Part shown: positions 29,543 through 41,300 of the stretch, one piece after another | Position numbering within the stretch: position 1 is the stretch's first letter | Layout: every line of letters begins with the position of its first letter | From: Symsagittifera roscoffensis | Taxonomy: Eukaryota > Xenacoelomorpha > Acoela > Convolutidae | Assembly: GCF_963678635.1 (NCBI RefSeq) | Contig: NC_087064.1 | Coordinates: forward strand, 6,174,411 to 6,238,410 | DNA: 64,000 nt | Reading direction: 5' to 3' | Program-made: the position numbers and the translations under genes | The notes under the pieces: model-generated | Seen by the model: the letters and a program-made list of their open reading frames with translations, nothing else | What the model was told of the DNA's origin: nothing | Database searches by the model: none

Positions 29543-30632
29543 TTCCGTCACTAGAATACATTTCTGTTCTTTAGTCAACTATGAGTTCCTTATAAGTTTA
29601 ATTGATTCAGCTGTTAGTAAAGTTTTACAAAAAATGGGTAAATATGATTTCTCATATCAACTTATTGATTCATTTAACTTTTAATGAACCTATTTTTACA
29701 AAAAAAAAACGGATTGTTATTTCGATGGCGATGGATTTGAAGCAGTAGTTATCTCATTTTATATATCGAAAATCAAACATTTAATTATCTACCTGTTTTC
29801 TTCCAAGAAGCTACAATTTTATTCAAATTAATCACGAGAAGGTGGAAAAAAGTTATATTTTAAACTAATTGCAAATTTCAATTCGATTTTTTAAGAAGAT
29901 GCGTTTATTTGGTTCGGTTTTCCAACAATATGCCGAAAGTGTTTTTCGGTTTTTTTATTATGATTAGAAAAGTGTTTCGTTTTTTTCAACGATTTGCAAG
30001 AAGTGGTTAAGTTTTTAAGAAGGTGCAAAAAGTGCTCTAAATGACCTAACAAGTTTCAAGTTTGCTTTTGAAATTTTTTTAAAACTAGTTTTATGAAAAA
30101 AAAATTGAGATCAACTGAGAACTTGCTTGCTGCATAACAGCCCTCTGGTTGATGTTTTTGCAGATATTTTTTTGTTTGTAATAAAGTATTAAAGCTCAAT
30201 GGATTCCTTGTCGATGTCGTTGGATTGATTTGTCGATGTCGATGAGTTGATAGCAGGATCCCTCATGCTCCCAAGATAAGTGGAATTAGTCGACTGGTTG
30301 CGCAACCAAATGAGAATCAGGAAAATCTAGGTGGCCATCCTATCATGCTCAGCTACTTTCTTCATAATCTGCTTTGTTCTAATTGATTTTCACTCAAGGG
30401 ACTTGCATCCGGTGATGTTAGTTCAAGTACCTTCTCATGATGTCAACCATGTACCAACCTAGAAGTGATATTTTCATTTAAGCCAACAAAATTTTAGAGA
30501 CTGACTCGGTCACCTTTTTCTTACAGCAACCAACTGATTCTCACAGCAATCGAGCCCTTTATTCTAGCAGCTCATCAATTCTGGTATTACTCGACCGAGA
30601 TGATAAGAGATAAGATTGATTTTTTTAATGGA

Positions 30633-32003
30633 AAAACATCATTTTGAGCAAAACTTTGATGCTGAAGAGAGACTAAGAATTGAGTGAACACAAGTAAAAT
30701 GAAAGATTAAGAGCTGAGATAGAAGGTATTTGAAGGGTAGTTAAGTTAAAACTTTTTTTTTTAAAAAATGTAATTAACGAGATGGAGATATCTTCATATT
30801 CCTTGTGTGGGTTTTGCCAAACAGAGTAGATGTTCAATACGAGGCATGTAGTAGTCTCCAATCAGTTCTTCTAGGTAGTTTTTATAAAAAGTCGTACACA
30901 ATCAGAATTAGAATTCTCTTTTAAGAAATTTTCGAACTTTGTCGTTTCCATTCACGAAAAATTTTCCAAGGATGCAATTTTTTTTACATTGTTTTAGCCA
31001 TAGTAGCTCATGCTTTAAGATCTTAATTTTACTCAACTAGAAAAGATATACACAAAATAACCGCTTTAATAAATGATCATAGGTTTATTGCTGCGACAAC
31101 AAAAAATATGACGATATAAGAAACAAAATTTTTTGAAGTGAAATCTTGCAAGTTTTCTCATCCAGCCAATTGAAACTTTTGTATATAATCAAAGAGAATT
31201 TGAAAATTTTAGGGAAGATAGTTTCAAGAAAGCTTCAAGAGGAGATCTCGAAATTGATAAATTTTTCGAATATTGTGGCAGTCTTAATCCGAACCTAACT
31301 ATACTAGATTTCGAATATTGAAAATATTTGACGCAATGGAGGATATATGAACTTTGCTGGGACGTTTTGATAGTTTTATGCTTCGGGTAAGAAGTAAAAA
31401 GAGTCTTTGATTCACTTTTATACGGCTTTATTTTATTTTTCAAAATTTCTAGACTAAATAAAGTTTGTAAAAGGGAAAAGATACCTAATTGGCTGTAATG
31501 TTAGAAGTACTTGCCGTAAAAAGATCACACTGGAGAACGATTCTGTAATGAAAGTTTATGCAAAGCTTAGATCAACATTTGAATGGTTTGGGCGATCATA
31601 TCATCCGTAAGCAAACCAAATGTTTTCAAAATTGGCTTCTCAAATGTTTTGAACAGATAGCTCAGCGTGGTAACTTTTTCATGTTAATGAGATAAAAACT
31701 ATGCCTTTCCCTAATCTGCAACTTTTTTTCAAATCTGGAATGATTAATGTTGAAACAGTAAAAATTGTATCTGAGTAGAATTGTCCAATTTTTAAGTCTA
31801 GCTAACTGATCTGAAAACTACTTTTTTGAAGAATATCAAAAGCAAAACTTTTAAGAAGAAATTGTTTTCTGCTGATCGATTTTTCTAATTTCCGATATAT
31901 TAATTAGTGTCATCATAATAATTAGTGATATATTAGCGCTATATTAATTAGTGTCATCAATTTGTTACTACAGTAGTGTCCTTTATCATCGTCATCTAAC
32001 CCA
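30633..32003. other. stretch without recognised gene
   Basis: AT-rich DNA downstream of the fibrinogen-related gene's last exon. The only structure noted is a short direct repeat, 'attaattagtgtcatca', near 31904 and 31943. Confidence 0.55.
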
Positions 32004-32338
32004 TTAGGCAACACGAATCATTTTCATCTCACTCCATGAAATTATTTGCCTTTCCTTATCATGCGTGTACGACATTTGTAAACTGTTTACTGTACTTGTG
32101 GTGGCCATTTTTCCGTTAATGTTCACATGGTGATAGTTCCTAAACCACCAACCAGCTTGTTTTTCGGCAGCACAATTTTGATCCCAGAGATCCTCGTCTC
32201 TGTCAGGAGCTGAGAAAGCCAATCCATTGTGCTGATCAAGGCCAATTGAAGTACCAGTGGTGTTTTTCAAGTTATCACTCTTTGCTACCATTGTGCCGAA
32301 TTTTAGGGTATACAAGGGATCTTGGTGGATCTTGAAAC
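32004..32338 (-). CDS. FReD gene terminal exon (C-terminal half of domain)
   Basis: The acceptor on the minus strand is tttttttag, just above 32338, and the stop TAA is at 32004-32006. It encodes about 110 residues with HNGLAFSAPDRDEDLWDQNCA and QAGWWFRN, diagnostic for fibrinogen C-terminal globular domains. Confidence 0.88.
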
Positions 32339-35300
32339 CTAAAAAAAGTTGAGTCAAGTGGAGTTTCATTCACAAAATCATACACAGATATGCTCAGCCA
32401 AATTTGAAAGCGTAAGAGCAGCGTTGAATTGAATCAAAAATGTAGTTAATAACACCCCCTAAAAACTTAAAGTTATGTTATTTTTTGTCAACTTGTCGTT
32501 TGAACAGTCGTGTTCCCGAATAAAGATTTTTGAGACGAGCGGTATCTATGTGAATTGTGTCACTATCTCATTAGATCAAAAATGGCTCATGCAAGATTGT
32601 ACAATCACCGTTTTATATGGAAAAGTTAAAAACTATCATCCATTCATTACTTTAATGTGAACTTACCGCAAATATTGAATTGATCTAGGAACTGAGAATG
32701 AATGTGAAAATTCTTTGGAAATTAAAAAAAATTCTTATGGATATTGTTTCAGCTAAAAAAGATCACATTATTATGACAAAAGACTTGTAATCTGTTACCG
32801 TCTTTTTTGTAAACAATTTTAAACCATGTGTTTTTTAAGCAAGCATTTTAACATGTTTTGAAGATAAAACTGTTCTCAAATGTTTGTTCTCACTATAATC
32901 TCTCTGTAACTAACCGTTATCGATTCTTGTATGCATCATGACACTGCCCGGGTTGCCCACCATAGAAGATAATGCGCAACCATGCACATCCATGCATGAT
33001 TTGCATGGAAAATGACTAATCATACGTAGCACATAGGTTGGTTTCGAAAACCCTCAAAATAGCTTTTTAATGGAGTAGAATAGTAATAAAACGGTTTCTC
33101 ATTGATATGCAAGCTGTTGGTAAAATATCAAAACTTTTCACCATGGAAATCATACGTCGCAACATATATGGTGCTACGTATGGAAGAGATTTTTCACCAC
33201 ATTTTTTTTTCTCCAGAAAACCGTAAATTAGAGGTTAAATGACAACAATGACTGAGGAAAAGTATCTGTAGTACAAAATACACTTTTATTAGATTTTAAA
33301 TTTTTCTACCATGCAAACCATACGTCGCACCATAAATGGCGCTATTTATGGAAACGATGTTTCCTTACAAAAACAACTTTAATAGAGCAGGCAACATCAC
33401 AACCAAAATTGACGAAAATTTTGTAAATTTCGAGGTTTTTTTAAATTTTCAAATTTTGAGGGGGCTATCAGTTTTTCGGTTTTTGACTTATTCAAGGACT
33501 GCCTAAGTTTTGTTACATTAATTTCCAGAAATATCGCAAAATAGTTTTTGAAAGATGTATTAACAGAGCTGTTTCTTTCAATGATTACAAAATGGAAAAG
33601 TAGGAAGTATTCAAATAGTCTTGCAAACAAAGGCTGAAAACAAAAAACATCAGTTTTTGTTTATTCTTCCTAATTTGAAGATTTTGTCGTGTGCTGGTTC
33701 ATAATCCAAAATGTTTGTAAATAGCTCATTTTTTTCGGACCAGCTTTCGATACAGCGTCGATTTGATAAGTTTTTCGGACCAGCTTTAGATAAAGATTTT
33801 ACTTTTATTTGAAAACCGTCAATGACAGAATAAATGAGTCTATTTTGCACCTAATTGCATTATGCTGTATACTAAATTTTTTTAGCTTGAGTTTTTGTCG
33901 GACCAAAGCGCTACCTCTAATCTCAAAATATTCAAAAAAATGGAAAAATTTTTTTATAATTAACTTTTTTACATTTTAGTATCAATGAAGACAGTTAAAC
34001 CAATTAGTTTTTTCGTGTTTGAATAAAAATTTTCAAGAAAAAGGCCTAAAATTGGTTAAATCTAATTTTTTTGCTGTTTGATATTTGATTTCTTTTTAAA
34101 TTATTTTCAACTTTTCTATTGGAAAATTCGGTGTTTTGGTTTAGATGACATTTTTCCAACATAATTAGGTTTTTTTTCATCTTTTATAATTTCAGCTCAT
34201 GATTCAGCTATGATTGTTTTGAACAAGTTTGATAAACATTGCGGAATGCGCGTTTATTTTTCCTGTGCTTGTTTTTTAAAGTTTAGCTGTTGTTCCGACC
34301 ATTGACAGAGAAGAAGAATTGGGCATTCATGGGTGTTTAATTTTTTTGCTGCGCAATATAATGATACCACAGATAATTATTTTAATGATTCCTATTAAAA
34401 AAAATCATTTTATGTGACACTCGACCAGGACGACCAGAAATGCATAGCAGCAAACGAAGTTTCATTCGAACAGTTTGACGAGAAAATCAACTGTTTTGAG
34501 GGATTAAGGTTGTTCATCGTCTAATTGAATGAATCCAGTCGAGAAGGATTAATTTGAATCAGAGTATTCATATATAAAATCAGAAAATCAGAACCGCAAT
34601 TTTAGCTAGTAGAAGAGAGAACCACAACGAGCGAGATCGAAAGGATATGCAATAACGCTAACAGAGACGACCATTGGGAAGAAGGGAAGAAGCCTTCCGA
34701 ACTGTAACGATTGTGCTGTGACAATCCTTACTGGAAGAATTGAGCGAATCAGCAAGGCCGAAAGTGAACACAGCAATTTTTCCTGGTTGTGAAGAAGACA
34801 TTTCTTTGAATATATTTTGAAAACGGAGGGGTCTGGATTCACACTCCTGAACTGTTATTTTCACAAGTTCGAGCTTCCAGAGATGTCCTGAATTTAAATT
34901 ATAACATCTCCTTTCAGTTTTAGGCTATGGGAAACTAGGGTTTAAGAAAAAGGTCGATCCGTTTCCTATGGATAGTGCAATTTTCTCTACTGAACAAAAA
35001 CAATTCTAACCTAGTAATATAATAATGATGATGTATCTACCCCGTTTTTGGACTCAGCCATGAGTTCACTAATTTGCATACAACTAAGTTAATTTGCGCG
35101 ACTCGGCTGATAGCCTCTAAGCTGTTTTGTCAACCCAATGTTATGAGGACCATTTTGAACTGGATTTGGTAAAATCACGTGATGCTCTATCTTGACGCTA
35201 GTCAGTCGCTATAGGATATAGTTTTACTTTCCGTAGTAATGTACTCTCCGGGCGAATGTTGCATTAAGGCAGTATCAATCGTAACTCGAAAGACATTTCC

Positions 35301-38300
35301 AGAATTTTGAAAAAAACTCCAGAAAAAAAAGCTTTAAGGATTTTGCTATTTGTCTAATTTGGAGCGAATAAGGGAGCAACCGAGCAAGTTTTATGAGAGA
35401 TCGAGTATGATTTATAATGATTTATAGAAGATTTTTTGTTAGTATTAAAACTTTAAATAATGACAAACTGGATTTTTTTTATTTTTTAAATGCGATATAA
35501 AAAGGCAGTTTTTTTGATATATACCTAAGCCCTACCTAAAACACGTCCGCCGCTATATGACAAAATTTGAGATTATATGTCAAAAAGAGATTGTTTTCAA
35601 AATTTTGGTCAATGCAAAACAAGTGAAGGCATGTAAAAATGTCAAGTTTTCCATTGCGGAATTTCTTTTTTAATTGCAAAATTCTTGTAAATCATCTTAA
35701 AATTTTTAAATGCTTTAATTTGAACAAAAAGCTAAAATTTTCCAAAATTTTTGACATGAAAGTCTGCCCTATTATAAGAATTTTATTTTTCTCTAAAGTT
35801 CTAAGTCCTAATCTACTTAAAATGTAATTGCGTCTGGCATATATATCGCCATAGTCAAGCTATTTTTTCTGCCTGTTTAAGTTATAACAGCATTTGAAAC
35901 TTCATAAGGCACTTTCAGGCAGTAAAAATTTTTTTATCAAAAAAACCTGCGAAATAGTTTTCAAGGAGTGTCTCGGCTTTTTTCCGAAAGGCTACAACTA
36001 AGTCAAATGACCGAGACAAATTGAGTTATCTGCAGGTTTAGGAGTTTGAGTTTGTAATATAAAATCTCTGGCAGTTTTAGGAAATATTTACATCACTCAA
36101 CCAAGAAATCAAACCAAAAGCGTGAAAAGTTATTCGTTCTAACTGAGCCACTGAAAAAAAAAAACGAAAACTAAATGAACTAACAAATGAATCAAAAATC
36201 ACAAAAATCTTGTTTTGCTTGAATTAGCAACATGTAACTGATTTAATTGCAGCTTTTCGCAAGAAAAAATAAAATAGTAGTCAAAAAATCCCATGTGGCA
36301 ATTAAGGCAATTTGAATTACTACAAAGTGAACTTGATGATTAATTAATATATGGGTGCCTTACTTTCTATATCTAATAGTCAATTATGTATGACAAACCC
36401 CCGCTTGATAGTGTACTACATTCATACAACTATTGAAGCTCTCCAAAATTCTAATTCGATCGTTCTGTTCAGATTTTTTTTGCAAAATTGTTCACAAAAA
36501 TAGATTGAGGAACAATTTAAAACGAATCACTTTTTTGACTGCTTAAATTTTATTGGATCATAAGGAGTTATAATGGATTATAATGGATTTATTTTTGTAA
36601 ACTATTCAGAAAATATCAAGAATCAAACAGAGTACACAATTCAGATGGAGACTGCTCATCCACTCTTTCTACACTCTACGCCCCCTTCACTTTTACAGCT
36701 TCCGCGCTGGCACGTCCTTGTTAACATCCCCCGCGTACACCCCCCCCCTGCTATACAGCGTATAGTAAAGAAACTCATTGGGTCAGATAGACCACATCAA
36801 CTAAAACATTACTATACTGATATAGTTACTCGGCACTATATTTATATCTACATATGTAACCAATTGGTATATTTCTATAATCTATAGAGATCTGTTCTAA
36901 TACGATACTATGTAAAACTAAAACTCATCAACTTGTTATGTACTAGTTTCTATGAGTTCTGATTCTCACATGCTTCGAGGTCAGTTCAAAACCGAAAACA
37001 GATTCTTTCTTAACAATCTGAATTTAAGTTAGTCATTCAATCTTATTTCGGACTTCAATTAGAATCTCAAATCATCTAACACTTTCCGTGGGTATAACAT
37101 GGCGCAGCCAGCAGTTACGAAAAACCTATTATGAAATTCACCATTCTGGCAAAAAGCCTCGGCGGACCCACCAATAGAGTGGGAGAAATGGAATCAACAA
37201 TTATTTCTGGGAATCATTGCGAAAGATGGTATAGACTTATCAAAACTACTCCGAGATCCTCCTGCAATCAGACGACCTCAAGAACCGGGATTTGAACTTC
37301 CCATTGACGGGGAAACTAATGTTCAGATTCGTGACCGCAATCTTCGAAACCAAGAGAAAAAGCTGACATGGGAAAACCAATGTGCACATTTAGATTACTT
37401 AGGCCCCACGGTGGACGGCGTCCCATGGGATGAAGCGGATATAAAATGTAGAAGTTACATTTACCTATGTCTGGGAGCTGAAGGCCAACGAAGAGTATCA
37501 CAACATTACCCAGATCTTAGGATTCAAGAGGTTACCACCAGAAATTTTTGGGACCGCCTGAAACGTCTATTTGTAAAAGAACGAAATGTCACCTTCGATA
37601 GATATGAGGCGTTTACTCGTAAACAAGGGAAAACAGAATCACTCGAACAATACCACTGTGGCCTAACGGTGTTGGTGGTAAAAGGGAACTTCAAACGCCT
37701 GAATTGTAATGATGGAAGACTTGAAACAGAAATCATCAGGGTCCTTTTCATCGCAAATATGTCTAACGACGAAGTGCAGAGGGATCTTCTGGCTGAAACA
37801 AAGACACCTGAGCAAGCCTTAGATTACGCGATTCGACGGGAAAAGCGTTTAGAAAACCAAATACTGATTCGAAAACAGGGATCGGCATCAAACACGCCAA
37901 TAACTACAGTGAAATCGGAACCAGTTGGTTTCGTGGCAAAAAGGAACAACAGCAATAATAACCGCTACTCATCAAGGGGAGGACGACAGCGCCAATAATC
38001 ACAACAGCAACGTAGTTACGCTCAGCGACAGCAAACGGACCAAAACAAACAATGTTTCAAGTGCAGTAACCCTTTTGGGCCAGGACACCTGCAACAATAT
38101 CCTGCGAAGGATAAAATATGCAACAAATGCACAAAAAGAGGACACTACGCACGATTATGCAAATCTTCCGAGTTCAACGCTATTCAAGAGGATCAAACAG
38201 CAGAAAAAATATCCCAAGATACAGACGTAGCTGCAAATGTCAACTATATGCAAGCGGGCGATTTGATTCCAGGATGGGAACTCATACACCCAGACGATTC

Positions 38301-41300
38301 AACTACGACTTCAATTCGTTTCAAAAGCAAATCAGTCAATCAAAGTGACGAATTCGATCTCAAAGGACACTTAGTGAGGGTTCGATGTGGCCATAACGAC
38401 TTAGTGTTTTTCGCAGACACCGGATCGCCGACATCCTTCATCAATCAACGAACGGCGAATCTGATTGTATCAACAGTAAAATCAGCAAGACAAGTTCAAA
38501 CAACCGAAACCGATGAGGCGAACAGAATGGTCTGCTACAATGGATACAAAATCCCATCATTCGGAAGAGTGGTAACACCTATTGAATCCGGAGGATTGAC
38601 TCTCGAAACAACTTCACTGACAGTGGTGGACGATAAAAGAGCAAATATCTTAGGCAGAAACATTCTACCACAAATAGGGATTCAACTGAAACAAACACCA
38701 AATGGTAAGCCAATTAATGCAATTTCCCTAAAGATAACCAACTGGGTGAAAACATCGTATCCTGGCTTATGTACAAGGATCGGTAGAGCACGTAACCATA
38801 TGGTGCATACAACATTCCTAAAGGAATTTAAAGCATTGCAACAAAAAGGTAGAAGAATCCCTATACACATCCAGGAAAAAGTGGAACAAGAAATCCGATC
38901 TCTCATAGATCAGGGGCATATCGTTAGATTGGAAAAACGTAGTGACCAACAATTTAATAGCCCTATAGTCATTACAGTAAAAAAAGATCAATCAATAAAA
39001 TTGGCTATGGATTTGCACCTATCAGTTTAAAACGGGGTTTTATGATCTAACTGACATGCCAGTAGAATTCCAGAAGGCCATCGATCTAACACTCAATAAT
39101 GAAAGGGATACATTTGCATTTTTGGATGATATATTGATTATATCCCACGGAACAAAAGATGATCACATTAACAAGCTAAAACGCATTTTAGACAAGCTCG
39201 ACGCGTAAAATATGGCAATATTCTTAGAGAAAAGTAAATTTGGGTGTAAGCAAGTAGAGTGGTTGAGATACGTTATTGATGATCATGGTACAGTCCCAAT
39301 GCAGAAAAAAACAGACGCAATAGTACAGCTGAACCATCCAAAAACCTTCAAGCAGTTAAAGAGCTTTATGGGTTCCATACATCATTAAAACAAATTTATC
39401 CCTAATCTAGCGCAATTATGCACTCCGCTCCGGCCTTTACTTTCAAACGATAACAAATACCATTTCAAATGGGATAACAATCACGAAACAGCTTTTCAAA
39501 ACATCCTAGACGCTGTTCGCAATATAACCGACAATTGCCATTTCGTAAGTGGTCGAGAAACACGCGTGGTTTGCGACGCTAGTCTGGACGGTATCGGATG
39601 TGCTTGGAACATGAGACTCCGGACGGATGGGCAACAATTGCGTATACCTCAAGCTCTCTAAATTCTTGCGAAAACAAATACTCAGTAAATGAATTAGAAC
39701 TGCTCGCGGCAGTATGGGCAATAGAGCAATTTAAATACTACTTATATGGTAGAAGATTTACTTTGATTTCCGATCATCAAGCCTTAGTTAGCACTTTACA
39801 ATGCAACAAAAACAACAAAATTTATCAAAGTAGATTAACCAGATGGATAGATCGCTTATTACCAGTTGACTTTGATATAAAACATCTCGCGGGTAATAAA
39901 ATGGGGCTAATTAATTATATTTCCAGCACCCAGTAGGAAAACCTCAACCGCCCACATACTGGGATGAACAATTTGTAGTTGCACTAAATGACAATTTTAT
40001 TGCGTGCCTTGAATTTCAGGATAGTGCAAGTTTAAATCTAGCATTGAATTCCAATCCGAACGGAACGCTTAACACGCAAAAGCTCGACCGGTACGAAAAC
40101 GATTCTCAATTAGATTCATTTGAAACAGCTAACGCGTTCACTTTGAATAGTCACAAGTCAACATTCAGTCGCAAATTTCATTCAGAAAATTGCAAACAAT
40201 CCAAATTTCATAACTTTGAACCGAAAATTTCCGAAAAGAAAATTCATCATCACACCACTATGAACCGTCAAATATCCCACTCGACATCGGGAATGTCATT
40301 GCCGCCGTTTCAGCGGATACTCAGAAAGTGTCACAAAGGAGCCCAAACTACGATTTCTTTCCACCCAAAGAACATCTCGTCATTTGACACTTACAAGCAA
40401 CTACACAAGGACCTGAACTTCAGCGACACGTCATATCAAGTAATACCGTCAGAAGATAGTGTGACATTTCAACCAATTCATGTTAACCAAGGATGCCAAA
40501 CAGACCAGGAGGAGGAAACCAAAACATGCTCAGCCACAGCGGTCACAGAGGACAAGGATGTACCTATGTATCGGCGTCAACTTCGAAACGTCTTCGACAG
40601 TTCCTTTTTAGCTGCAGCAACCAAAAAAGACAGATCGCTCAACCCACTTCTCAATATGGTTAAAGGTCAGAAATGGGACACCATCAAATCTTGCTACGGA
40701 CCCTATTTCTACAACGTCCGACACATGCTCTCAGTGCGAGATGGCATCCTCCTCTACGACGATTGCGCAGTGATCCCAAAACAACTCCGTCAAACACTGG
40801 TCGATGCATTGCATTTAACACACCCTGGGCAAGGTGGAATGCTGGGAGCAGCGCGTAACATATGGTACCCGTACCTCCACAGAGACATCGTGGCCACTGC
40901 TCAAAACTGTAAGGAGTGCAGAGAAAAAGGTAAAAACCTAAAAGTTATATCGGGACATTCTCATTTCACGTCATTAGACGTGGTTGTTGAACCAAACGAG
41001 GAAATCCAATTGGATTTTGCGGGGCCACTTCACGATGAAAATGATAAAGATGTCTACATTCTGGTAGGGGTCGATCGCTTCTCCCGTTTTCCATCAGCAT
41101 AAGTTGTAACAAATAATAAGGCGGATACCATTATTCGCTTTATGCAAACCCACATAGTTAACCATGGGGTACCACGAAACATAAGGTGTGATCAGGCACA
41201 AGGGTTCCGAGCTAAAAAATTTTATGTTGTACTGCAAGGATAATAACATCAAACTTATCTTTGCACCAGTCGACAATCACTGATCCATTGGTATGGTAGA

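Larger units (their letters stand above)
22302..30632. repeat. tandem array of four ~1.9-2.2-kb units
   Basis: 'gaattgaaaa(a)ggatctcat' recurs at 22302, 24185, 26402 and 28601, giving periods of 1883, 2217 and 2199. Units 2-4 are nearly identical along their length. Unit 1 shares only its first ~910 bp and then carries different DNA (23216-24085). Unit 4 ends near 30632 at 'gattgatttttttaatgg'. The array abuts the gap, as expected where an assembler failed to resolve repeats. Confidence 0.92.

Noticed and set aside
34606..34864. Minus-strand frames near 34.7 kb
   Set aside because: Two overlapping frames of similar length in the same stretch and no recognisable motif. The composition reflects a gaa/gag-rich plus strand.
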